Source: Clostridiales bacterium
GTDB lineage: Bacteria > Bacillota > Clostridia > Christensenellales > Aristaeellaceae
NCBI GenBank assembly: GCA_015056325.1
Contig: SVGL01000017.1
Span: 1-46,486 of the forward strand
Direction of reading: 5' to 3'
Length of the DNA: 46,486 bases
This document shows positions 32,552 to 40,595 of this stretch, in pieces; the stretch's first letter is position 1, and the number at the start of each line of letters is the position of its first letter. The translations under genes and the position numbers were made by a program. Below the pieces are notes generated by a model. The model had not been told where the DNA came from. It saw nothing but the letters and a program-made list of their open reading frames with translations, and did not search any database.

Positions 32552-33009
32552 GAATTTATTTCACCACATCAGAAAAACAGTTCCGTTTTTGCCGGTTATT
32601 TGTCCTATTGGTGAAGGGAGAATCTATATGGACACATCTACATCCAATGGCCTGTAGAAAAAGAAATTCAAAAAATCTCAATTCATTGGAAAAAATCAAG
32701 CATTCTCGTACCCATATATTATGGAGGGGTATAACATCATCAGGCAAAATGCCATACCACCCCGCCATAGCCCCTATCAAAAATCAATCACAGCATTGCA
32801 GTCACGCTTCTGGCGTGGCTGTTTTGTATTGCCGGAAAGGAGAACACCATGCCAAGAGCCCCCAATCAGTGACCACCACCATCCCCCGACGTAAGACAGT
32901 ACCTGACGACCAACAAAACCATGAAAAAGAATGAAATGAGGAAGGCAACGAAGATGAACCACATGCGTGCACGGACACTGCGTCATGGATTCCAGAAAGA
33001 GAGCAACCA

Positions 33010-33213
33010 TTGGAACCCCGCAACGACTTTTACACCACCCAGCGCATCGGGAACACCCTGTTCAAGGTCAGGCTGAAGTTCGCCCCCGATGCCCACGAAA
33101 CCATGGAGGACAAAATTATCCGTATGATCCGCAATGAGGTATTGGAAAAGCCTCAGAACTATGCTACAATGACTGTACCACAAACGAGTCCGCAGTCTGA
33201 AAGGAGCGCCTGA
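33010..33213 (+). CDS. tnpW: TnpW-family small transposon protein
   Basis: 67 residues with TTQRIGNTLFKVRLKF and HETMEDKIIRMIRNE, the signature of small TnpW proteins encoded just before large serine recombinases in Tn4451-like elements. The start is TTG at 33010 with AGAAAGAGAG upstream. Its stop is one base before the recombinase start, so the two are coupled. Confidence 0.75.
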   Translation: MEPRNDFYTTQRIGNTLFKVRLKFAPDAHETMEDKIIRMIRNEVLEKPQNYATMTVPQTSPQSERSA

Positions 33214-33214
33214 C

Positions 33215-33606
33215 ATGGCCGCAACCCAGACTGAAGGAAAGATCACAGCCCTGTACGAAAGACTCTCCCGCGACGACGACATCGTCGGGGACAGCAGTTC
33301 CATTGCCAATCAAAAAACTTACCTCGAAGCCTACGCTGCACAGCAGGGCTTCACCAACTGCGTCCATTACACGGACGACGGCTATTCCGGCGTCAATTTT
33401 GATCGGCCCGGCTGGAATCGCATGATCGACGACATGGAAGCCGGGAAGATTGGCGTCGTGCTGGTCAAAGACATGAGCCGTATTGGCCGTAATTACCTGT
33501 CCACCGGCTTCTACACGGAAGAAGTGTTTAGGAAGCTGGGCGTACGCTTCATCGCCGTATCCAACGGGATCGACAGCAACGATCCCAGTACGAATGAATT
33601 CGCACC
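33215..33606 (+). pseudogene. Large serine recombinase (TnpX/TndX-type), 5' part only
   Basis: About 130 codons remain of what should be ~500-700. The resolvase domain begins ITALYERLSRDDD, containing the catalytic Ser, and runs through HYTDDGYSGVNFDRPGW, LVKDMSRIGRNYLSTGFYTE and VRFIAVSNGIDS to NEFAP. There similarity stops abruptly and the sequence continues into the antisense of a sigma-factor gene. The DNA-binding recombinase domain and the zinc ribbon are lost, so it cannot act. AAAGGAG precedes the start. Confidence 0.88.
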
Positions 33607-33607
33607 G

Positions 33608-33761
33608 ATGCCTTCAGGAATGTTTCCTGGACAGCATCCTCAGCTAAATCCCTGTCGCGAAGGTACATGTAGCATGTACGAAACAGCAAAACTTCATAGG
33701 TTTCTACCATGTGCGTTAATATCGCTTCGTGGTCATTGCCCGGATCCTTGACAATTTCCAT
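33608..33761 (-). pseudogene. ECF-type sigma factor, 5' part only
   Basis: Reads MEIVKDPGNDHEAILTHMVE and then YEVLLFRTCYMYLRDRDLAEDAVQETFLKA, which is sigma region 2 of an extracytoplasmic-function factor. Similarity ends at the same point where the serine recombinase breaks off. AAAGGAGGG precedes the ATG at 33761. Regions 2.4 and 4 are missing. Confidence 0.75.
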
Positions 33762-33781
33762 TTGCTGTTTCCCTCCTTTCA

Positions 33782-34068
33782 CTTATATAGACGAAGCATA
33801 TCAGATTTTGTAAGCACCTTTTCAGAAATCCATGTGGGATTTTATCAGAAATATGGAGATATGAAAAGAGCGCCTGCCCCGAAGCAGAAAAAGCACCGGC
33901 TCGTGAAGAAGAAACTTTCGCAGCCGGGTTTTTCTGTATCAGCATTTGTTGTTACATATGTCTCTCTGAAAAGTCGTAAGAAAGTGACACATACAGTCGT
34001 TTTATAACAGAGCAAGAGGCTGAGTGCGCTGGATTTCTATTACAAATGTAAATTATGTGAGCAAAATG
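33782..34068. other. Gene-poor stretch before the GntR operon
   Basis: Relatively AT-rich. An open frame from ATG 33861 would give a 48-residue basic peptide (MKRAPAPKQKKHRLVKKKL...), preceded by GGAG; it could be a relic of the element. I see no other feature. Confidence 0.3.
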
Positions 34069-34097
34069 TTGACATATATAGACATCCGTGTTATTCT
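34069..34097 (+). promoter_or_regulatory. Promoter of the GntR/ABC operon
   Basis: TTGACA (34069-34074), 17 bases, TATTCT (34092-34097). Confidence 0.8.
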
Positions 34098-34102
34098 TCC
34101 AA

Positions 34103-34133
34103 CTGTACTACTTGTATTAATACAGTGGTACAG
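34103..34133. promoter_or_regulatory. Palindromic operator of the GntR regulator
   Basis: CTGTAC...GTACAG encloses the perfect palindrome TGTATTAATACA (34113-34124). It covers the expected transcription start, so the repressor would block its own operon. It is similar in style to YtrA-type operators. Confidence 0.65.
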
Positions 34134-34157
34134 CTTTCGAAGAAGGGAGGCAGAAAG

Positions 34158-34535
34158 ATGTTCCTTGTGAATCCAAAAAGCAAGCAGCCCCTGTACGAGC
34201 AGCTTGTAGAGCAGCTTCGCAGACAGCTGATCCTGGGCGGAATGGAGGCGGGTGCGGCCATGCCCTCCGTCCGGCAGCTTGCTACCGAGCTGGGTATCAA
34301 TCCCAATACCATCCAGAAGGCCTACCGCCGTATGGAAGAGGAAGGCATGATCATCTCTGTGCCGGGCCGTGGGAGCTTCGTCAGCGACGACCTGGCGGAT
34401 ATGCTGAAGCGGCAGCGGGCGGAGCAGCTGGAACAAACCCGGAAGATGATCAGCTTGTGCCGGGAGATGGGACTTCCCAAGAACACCATTGATGAAATTG
34501 TTGAGACCGTTTATAAGGAGGGAGACGCTTGTTAA
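34158..34535 (+). CDS. GntR family regulator, YtrA type
   Basis: 125 residues. An N-terminal winged helix (PLYEQLVEQLRRQLILGGMEAGAAMPSVRQLATELGINPNTIQKAYRRMEEEG) is followed by a short helical dimerisation tail (about 75-125), as in the YtrA subgroup. These repress ABC transporter operons and are relieved by cell-wall antibiotics or other stress. ATG 34158 follows GGGAGG. It overlaps the ATPase gene by seven bases. Confidence 0.9.
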   Translation: MFLVNPKSKQPLYEQLVEQLRRQLILGGMEAGAAMPSVRQLATELGINPNTIQKAYRRMEEEGMIISVPGRGSFVSDDLADMLKRQRAEQLEQTRKMISLCREMGLPKNTIDEIVETVYKEGDAC

Positions 34536-35416
34536 TTGTCAACCAGATCGATAAGAGTTTTGGAAAGAAGCTGGCCATTGCCGATCTTTCCCTGAGACTG
34601 GAGGAAGGGCATATTTTCGGCATGCTGGGTACCAACGGTGCCGGAAAGTCCACCCTTCTGCGTGTAATGACCGGCATCCTGAAGCCCGACCAGGGCAGTG
34701 TGCTGCTGGACACCATGCCCGTGTACGAAAATCCCTTGGCCAAGCAGGAGATTTGCTACCTGAGCGACGAGCCCACCTTCCTGCCTAACGCCAGCATTGC
34801 GGAAATGGGACGGATGCAGGCAGCTTACTATCCCAGCTTTGACAGCCAGAAGCTGAAGGAGCTGTGCCAGCGGTTCGCGCTGCCAATGAACGAGCGCATC
34901 ACCAGCTTTTCCAAGGGCACCCAGAAGCGAGCACAGATCTGCCTTGGCCTTTCCCTGAACCCCCGGGTACTGCTCTGCGACGAAACCTTCGACGGCTTGG
35001 ATCCCGTCATGCGTGACAACTTCAAGCGGGTCCTCAGCCAGGAGACGATCGACCGGGGCCTGATTACCGTGCTGGCTGGCCATAACCAGCAGGAGATGGA
35101 AGACATCTGCGACAGCGTTGGTTTCCTTCACGAGGGCAAGCTGGTCTGCTCCGGCGACCTGGACTCCCTGCTCAGCGATGTGCACCGTGTGCAGCTGATC
35201 CCTGCGGAAAACGTGACAGACGAGCAGCTGGCCGCCTTCCGTCCTCTGCGCCTGCAGCGGCAGGGCCGCCTGTGCATGATGACCCTCCGTGGAGACCGTG
35301 CACAATTGGAAATGGAGCTTAATGAACTGAAACCCATGTTTATGGAGTTTTTGCCCCTCTCCCTGGAGGAAGTATTCATTCTGGAAATGGAGGATCGTGG
35401 TTATGCGCAGCAATAA
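34529..35416 (+). CDS. ABC-2 exporter ATPase
   Basis: 295 residues. Walker A GTNGAGKST, a diverged signature SFSKGTQKR in place of LSGGQ, Walker B VLLCDETFDGLDP and the switch His in LAGHNQQEM are present. The C-terminal ~80 residues form a small accessory domain. The TTG start at 34529 follows AAGGAGGGAG and overlaps the regulator's stop. It pairs with the membrane protein at 35403. Confidence 0.9.
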   Translation: MLIVNQIDKSFGKKLAIADLSLRLEEGHIFGMLGTNGAGKSTLLRVMTGILKPDQGSVLLDTMPVYENPLAKQEICYLSDEPTFLPNASIAEMGRMQAAYYPSFDSQKLKELCQRFALPMNERITSFSKGTQKRAQICLGLSLNPRVLLCDETFDGLDPVMRDNFKRVLSQETIDRGLITVLAGHNQQEMEDICDSVGFLHEGKLVCSGDLDSLLSDVHRVQLIPAENVTDEQLAAFRPLRLQRQGRLCMMTLRGDRAQLEMELNELKPMFMEFLPLSLEEVFILEMEDRGYAQQ

Positions 35417-37535
35417 ACTGAATGCAACCCAGTTTCTTCTGAAAAGAAATCTGTTTATCGGCGTGATGGTATTTTTGATCGTGTTCTTCACGCTTCCCTT
35501 CTGGGGCCTGGCCAACATTCCCAATGCTAAGGAAAACATCATGACCTGGCAGGAGCCCGCTTACCAGGCAGAAAGCCTCAAAAACGTTGTTACCAATGAC
35601 CTTCTGAACTCCCAGAGCCTGGAAAGCTGGGTGGTTCTCTTTGGCGCACTGGGTTTCCTGACCGCCATGATGATGATGCGTCACCTGTTCAGCCGCCGTC
35701 AGGGTATGCTGCACGCCGCTTTGCCTGACAAGCGGGAGACCGACTTCCTGCGCAGGATCATCGGGTATGTGGTGTTGTGTCTGGCTCCCATTGTGCTGAA
35801 CATGCTGCTCTACCTGCTGGTGGTGGCGGTGAACGGCCTGTTGCCTTATGTGGAATGGGGCAAGCTCCTGGCCAAGTTCGGCATGATGCTGCTTATCAAC
35901 CTGTACGGCTTTGCCATTGGCCTGCTGGCCAGCGTGCTGACCGGCACCTACTGGGCCGCGCTGCTGGCCGGGGCTGTGCTCATCGTGGGCGCGGAAGGTC
36001 TGGCCTATCTGTGGAACTACCTGGCCGGCCGTTACCTGCACACCATGATCACCGGTGGTGTTGGCACAACGCTCGTGCGCTACTCTCCGGCATTTTCCCT
36101 CTACAAGGGCCTCTATCGCCCGGCAGAGTTTGCCTGGGTACCCGCTGTGCTGGGTATCGTCGCTGCCTTGGGGCTGAGCTTTATGCTCTACCGCATCCGC
36201 AAGGCGGAAGCCACCGAGCGCACGCTGGCTTTTGGCTGGCTGCACACCGTCATGGGCTTTATTCTGCCTCTCATGGGCGGCAGCATCGTGGGTATTGTGG
36301 TGTTCCTGTCCTTCTTGACGGAACTGAGCCTGATTATCGGCATGGTGCTGGGTGTACTCCTGACCTACTGGATCTGCAGAATGATTTTCAACCAGCGGTT
36401 CTGCGGCATCCTTAAGCAGTGGTATCTGCCTGCGGCGGCAGCCCTGGTGCTGATCCTGGGCGTGGTGGTGCTTCACACCGATGTGTTCGGTTACGACCAC
36501 TTCATGCCTGAGAGGGACAAGCTGACCGCCATCTCTTATCGCCCCCAGGGCTACCACACCAACGAAATTGTCACCCTCACCAGCGACGAAGCCTTAGACG
36601 CTGCCTACGGCTGGTGCACTCTGATGCGGGACGAGGTGGACAGCATGGAAAACGGCATCTATGCTAACACGGAGGGTACGAGTATGAGTCGCGTAGCGGT
36701 GACCTACCACTTTGAGGGACGCACCATCCGCCGCATGTATCCCAATTCAGAGATCCGTAATGACGCGCAGCTTTACCTCCAGACCATCATTGACAGCGAT
36801 GACTACAAGCAGAGCCTGATCCGCGAGTTCCACTTAGCGGATGGCACCATCCAGAACGTGTATGTCAACACCTATGGCAGAATGTTCCGCAATGACGAGC
36901 TCTTTACCGAGTTTGGCGTGATGCCCAGCTACATGAACTTGGATAAGGCGCGGGACGCTCTCACTATCGACAAGTGGATGAAGGCGCTGCGTGAGGACAT
37001 CCAGAACCGCACCCTTGCGGACAAGAAGATGGATCCCATTTTCAGCCTGTCTATCAGTACACGGGATGAGAAAACCGGCACTTCCGACTATACCTTGGTA
37101 GATATCTACCCCTGCGATACCAATTTCCTCAAGCTGCTTCTGGGCGACAAGTGCCAGGATGTGATCGACTATGCCACCGGCGGTTATGCCGCAGACGAGG
37201 ACGTGGTGGCCCTGCAGGTCACCTACAACTTGAGCCGCAAGGAAATGGCGGATAACGGCATCGATATGAAGGACGAGGTCAAGGCCATCAAGCTGGCTTC
37301 TTCCCCGGAAGAGGCAGTGGAATGGGTTCGCTGCACCCAGAGCAGCCATGTGGGATCTTACTATTTCATGCCGGATTACGAGGACAAGAGCTTCAGCCGC
37401 CTGTACCTCTATCGCAAGAGCGAGCTGGAAATGAGCAAGACCTACAACAGTTTTGAGATCCCGGAAGATCTGACCCAGCTTTACACCATGGAAAACATTC
37501 CTGTAGGAATCGTTCGGGATTTTGTTGGGAAGTAA
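35403..37535 (+). CDS. ABC-2 type membrane protein with large extracytoplasmic domain
   Basis: 710 residues. The first ~360 hold about eight helices (LFIGVMVFLIVFFTLPFWG, WVVLFGALGFLTAMMMM, and so on). Residues ~365-710 form a soluble domain likely outside the cell (from VVVLHTDVFGYDHF to VGIVRDFVGK). Relatives occur in YtrA-regulated operons for antibiotic sensing or export. ATG 35403 is nine bases from GGAGGA and overlaps the ATPase stop by 14 bases. The next 346 bases (37536-37881) show no gene or terminator that I can support. Confidence 0.82.
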   Translation: MRSNKLNATQFLLKRNLFIGVMVFLIVFFTLPFWGLANIPNAKENIMTWQEPAYQAESLKNVVTNDLLNSQSLESWVVLFGALGFLTAMMMMRHLFSRRQGMLHAALPDKRETDFLRRIIGYVVLCLAPIVLNMLLYLLVVAVNGLLPYVEWGKLLAKFGMMLLINLYGFAIGLLASVLTGTYWAALLAGAVLIVGAEGLAYLWNYLAGRYLHTMITGGVGTTLVRYSPAFSLYKGLYRPAEFAWVPAVLGIVAALGLSFMLYRIRKAEATERTLAFGWLHTVMGFILPLMGGSIVGIVVFLSFLTELSLIIGMVLGVLLTYWICRMIFNQRFCGILKQWYLPAAAALVLILGVVVLHTDVFGYDHFMPERDKLTAISYRPQGYHTNEIVTLTSDEALDAAYGWCTLMRDEVDSMENGIYANTEGTSMSRVAVTYHFEGRTIRRMYPNSEIRNDAQLYLQTIIDSDDYKQSLIREFHLADGTIQNVYVNTYGRMFRNDELFTEFGVMPSYMNLDKARDALTIDKWMKALREDIQNRTLADKKMDPIFSLSISTRDEKTGTSDYTLVDIYPCDTNFLKLLLGDKCQDVIDYATGGYAADEDVVALQVTYNLSRKEMADNGIDMKDEVKAIKLASSPEEAVEWVRCTQSSHVGSYYFMPDYEDKSFSRLYLYRKSELEMSKTYNSFEIPEDLTQLYTMENIPVGIVRDFVGK

Positions 37536-37881
37536 GGGATTAATCAACCTACACTGAACGCGATGCTGTTGTCCGCCGAAACGAGGAATAGAGTTATCTC
37601 GATCATTGGTGTATTGAAGCTGATGCTGTTTTCACAACTGTCATCTGGTATTCTTCTCGAATGAAAAAAGAGGATGTGTCGTTTCAGATAATTGTGACTC
37701 AGACCTACATGTTCCGGCAGGGACAAATGAATATGGGTTTGACATGTTGCTATATACTCCGAGAGGTCATGCCCACGTCAAACCGGATAGACTTCTGTCT
37801 GAGACGATTATTCCACACTCTATATCCATATCGTAAAACTGACTGATGTAGTTAACAAATCAGAAGGGAGGCTTTACCCGT

Positions 37882-38502
37882 ATGAAAAAACCGCTCATCC
37901 TGCTTGCCTGTCTTGTAATCATCGCCATGGTGGCTATTTCTACAATCATCATGCAGCCAGAAGACCGCATCAATCCGACAACTCAATCCGACAATGTGGT
38001 GGATGCTGTGAATTTAACCGCTGCACTTCCCCAAGCAAAAGCTGATCCGCTACAAAATCCTGCGGAAACAGTGCAGGGTGTTACCTATGAACTTGAAGTA
38101 GAAGACGCTTTGATAACCCTGACGCTGCCAAGCGAATACGAAATGCTGCCAATTGAATGGATAGAGACACAATCGTTGCCAGAACGGTATGAGTTTTTGA
38201 ATTCTGTAACTGGCAGCAAGTTTGGACTACAGTCGGATTCTGATAATCAGAAGAATCAAGACATTCGTCTCAGTAAACTCCATGATCCTGCAAACAAATT
38301 TACTTCATTTTCGTTGACATGCAGTACATATCAAACATGGGCGTACTTTCACTACGATAACTGGAATCATGGGTTTTATGTAATTGCAGACAATGGCTAC
38401 GCCTATAACTTCTATCTGTCTCTCCCTGAGAATCAGGGACAGAACAGCCCGCCTGAAGAAGCATTGAAGATTCTGGAGACATTGCAGATAACAGGGAAGT
38501 GA
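37882..38502 (+). CDS. Secreted or anchored protein of unknown function
   Basis: 206 residues. One N-terminal hydrophobic helix (PLILLACLVIIAMVAISTIIM) acts as signal or anchor. A Gln/Asn-rich linker leads to an ~120-residue domain (from VTYELEVEDALITLTLPSEYEMLP to LEILETLQITGK). GAAGGGAGG precedes the ATG at 37882. It ends before a strong hairpin. Lower GC than its neighbours suggests acquisition together with the nearby element. I recognise no family. Confidence 0.6.
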   Translation: MKKPLILLACLVIIAMVAISTIIMQPEDRINPTTQSDNVVDAVNLTAALPQAKADPLQNPAETVQGVTYELEVEDALITLTLPSEYEMLPIEWIETQSLPERYEFLNSVTGSKFGLQSDSDNQKNQDIRLSKLHDPANKFTSFSLTCSTYQTWAYFHYDNWNHGFYVIADNGYAYNFYLSLPENQGQNSPPEEALKILETLQITGK

Positions 38503-38541
38503 TATGTAGCTGAACCGTAATAAACCATTGGCAAGGGATTT

Positions 38542-38585
38542 GAAAGAGCCGAGAATAACCATACGGTCACTCTCGGCTCTTTCAT
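38542..38585 (+). terminator. Terminator
   Basis: GAAAGAGCCGAGA and TCTCGGCTCTTTC form a 13-bp perfect stem. Confidence 0.8.
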
Positions 38586-38684
38586 ATTGGTTTGCTTTGT
38601 CGTTGCTCACTCTTTGAAAAAGGATAAAACACCCTTGACTAAAGAACTCGAAACAGGGGGAGGCGTTTTTTATCACCAAAACGC

Positions 38685-38710
38685 AAAAAAGTGGCCGAAG
38701 CCACTTTTTT
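38685..38710 (-). terminator. Terminator of the split-barrel protein gene
   Basis: On the minus strand AAAAAAGTGGC pairs with GCCACTTTTTT around a four-base loop, ending in T6. Confidence 0.9.
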
Positions 38711-38723
38711 GACACGTCAGCGA

Positions 38724-39218
38724 TTAGCCCAGGGGCAGGATCTCGGTGATCTCGAAGAACATGGCACCCTGACGGGCATCCATCATCAGCTCGTCAACGA
38801 CGGCCTGATCAGCGATGGTCTCAAAGTACATACGAGCGCCGGACACAGCGTAGGGCTTGTCAGCGGTCATGATGGCGTAGACGGCCAGGCCTTCGCCGGT
38901 GGCTTCCAGGTTGGCCTTGGTCTGATTCTCGGCCAGGCCCAGCTGGATGTAGTACTTGTCGTTCAGCTTCTTGATGGCGAAGATGAACACGCCAGCGTTG
39001 GGGCTGCCGTCGGGGTTGGTGGTGCAGATGAGGTAGAAGCCGGCCTGGCCGTTCACGGACTCCATCAGGGGGTCGCCGGTCAGGGCGAAGTCGGCATAGT
39101 AGTTGGCAACGGAAGCAGAGGTGAAGGCGTCAGCGGAGGGGGAAGCAACGGCCTCGCCCAGAGCGACGACGGGCAGCATCAGCACCAGAGCCAGCAGCAG
39201 AGCAGCAAACTTCTTCAT
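38724..39218 (-). CDS. Secreted split-beta-barrel (flavin reductase/PNPOx-like) protein
   Basis: 164 residues. Signal peptide MKKFAALLLALVLMLPVVALG (cleavage near GEA). The rest has the order of strands of pyridoxamine-phosphate-oxidase-like split barrels: GQAGFYLICTTNPDGSPNAGVFIFAIKKLNDKYYIQLGLAENQTKANLEATGEGLAVYAIM. Family members bind FMN or F420. A secreted form without an obvious partner enzyme is unusual, but other secreted flavin-type proteins lie in this window. Codons are strongly biased. GGAAGGAAACTACC precedes the start. Confidence 0.65.
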   Translation of the reverse strand: MKKFAALLLALVLMLPVVALGEAVASPSADAFTSASVANYYADFALTGDPLMESVNGQAGFYLICTTNPDGSPNAGVFIFAIKKLNDKYYIQLGLAENQTKANLEATGEGLAVYAIMTADKPYAVSGARMYFETIADQAVVDELMMDARQGAMFFEITEILPLG

Positions 39219-39262
39219 GGTAGTTTCCTTCCTTTCAATATATGGGATAGGGGTACAGAGTA

Positions 39263-39291
39263 AGAATACATGATTTACCGATGATTGTCAA
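39263..39291 (-). promoter_or_regulatory. Promoter of the split-barrel protein gene
   Basis: On the minus strand TTGACA (39291-39286), 17 bases, TATTCT (39268-39263). Confidence 0.8.
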
Positions 39292-39380
39292 GGGAAATGT
39301 TATGATTTAGCCCGTTGATGCCCAGGATTTACATTTGCTGCCGCCTATGGTATCATGGATGCATAAGAGGAGGTGCCATC

Positions 39381-40580
39381 ATGGGCCTGAGCGTGCATAC
39401 ATTGCTGCTGCAGGGCAGCACGACCTTCCTGCCCCTGGAGCCGGGGGACATTGTCCGCAGCCATAATCCGCCCTGGACGGTAATCCTCCCCGGGGATGGG
39501 GGCGGCGGTGCGGAACACCTGATGCGCATCGCCCGTGCGGTCAGCGGTGCCTGCCTGTACTTCGAGTATTTCGATGACGACATGTTCTCCCTCCACCTGT
39601 ATGTGGACGGCAAGCGGGAGGCCTCCCTGTCCACCCATCCGGAGGCGGGCCGAACCAGCCATGTGGAGCGCATCTCCTGGGCGTTTTTCGGGGATGACAG
39701 CGCCACCAAGGCCCTCAAGCTGGTCAGCAAGACCTGCATGCTGGAGGAACAGCTGGCCCTGGCGGAGGAAGCCCTGGGCGCCTCGCTCCTGGAGCACATC
39801 GAGTTTGAGCCCCGCCATGCGGAACGGGGGGCGGACGCCTTCATCGCTGTAACCGCCCGGCTGAAGGCGCTGAAAAACCGCAAGAATGCCTACCGCGCCG
39901 TGGAGGTGCCGGAGGCCGAGATTCCCCTGGCGCTCCTTACGGACAAGCTGCCCGCGCCCCGGTACACCGCCATCCCCGACGCGCAGCTGATCTATGAAAC
40001 AAAGTACAAGGGCCCCAACCGGCTCTGGCTGAAAAATATCTCTGATGGGCGCATCCTCCACGAGGGCACGGTGAACGGTGAGATCTGCGAGCAGGTGTGG
40101 TGGATGCCGGAATTCCGGCAGTACGTCACCTTCAGCCGGACGGTCTGGGTGGACGGCGCAGGCTGGAAGATCCTCTGCACCCAGTTTGACGAGCGCCTGA
40201 CCCTCCTGCGCGAGGTGTATCTGCCCCCGCATACATGGATTCCCACCCGGCTTACCCGCCGGGAGGGCACGACCTTCTGGAGCGGCAGGTGGCAGGATGA
40301 CCGCATCCAGATCCTCGACATCGCCGACCTCACGCTGCGCTACATCAAGCCGGAGGACCGGGTGATCTTCCGCGGCCTGCCCACGACGGAGCTGATCTAT
40401 GGCAGCAAGGGGGATTCGGACGTCATCCTCTTTGACCGCACGGGCCGGCTGATCTCCCGGCACCGCTTCAAGGGAGATTACGTCCATCTCGGCACGGTGA
40501 ACGGCGAGATCTACGCCGTGGAAACCCAGTACAGCGACACCGGCCGCGTGGAGCGCATCTGGCGGCTGGAAAAAATCTGA
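39381..40580 (+). CDS. Tandem paralogue A, unknown function
   Basis: 399 residues, no signal peptide. The N-terminal ~190 residues (MGLSVHTLLLQG... ALKNRKNAYRAVEVP) match the next gene's product along their length: LFxYFDDDxxxLxLxVDGKR, FGDDxAxxALKLV, EEQLxxxEExLGxSLLE, FEPRHxE. The C-terminal half is beta-rich with propeller-like strands and ends VILFDRTGRLISRHRFKG...RIWRLEKI. AAGAGGAGGTGCC precedes ATG 39381. The pair may act together. No family is recognised. Confidence 0.7.
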   Translation: MGLSVHTLLLQGSTTFLPLEPGDIVRSHNPPWTVILPGDGGGGAEHLMRIARAVSGACLYFEYFDDDMFSLHLYVDGKREASLSTHPEAGRTSHVERISWAFFGDDSATKALKLVSKTCMLEEQLALAEEALGASLLEHIEFEPRHAERGADAFIAVTARLKALKNRKNAYRAVEVPEAEIPLALLTDKLPAPRYTAIPDAQLIYETKYKGPNRLWLKNISDGRILHEGTVNGEICEQVWWMPEFRQYVTFSRTVWVDGAGWKILCTQFDERLTLLREVYLPPHTWIPTRLTRREGTTFWSGRWQDDRIQILDIADLTLRYIKPEDRVIFRGLPTTELIYGSKGDSDVILFDRTGRLISRHRFKGDYVHLGTVNGEIYAVETQYSDTGRVERIWRLEKI

Positions 40581-40595
40581 TCAGGAGGTGCCACG

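Noticed and set aside
32608..32934. 108-codon frame before tnpW
   Set aside because: No ribosome binding site and atypical composition; it spans a hairpin and the usual leader of TnpW genes.
37661..37846. 61-codon frame between the ABC operon and the secreted protein gene
   Set aside because: No good start site, no similarity, and composition unlike a protein.
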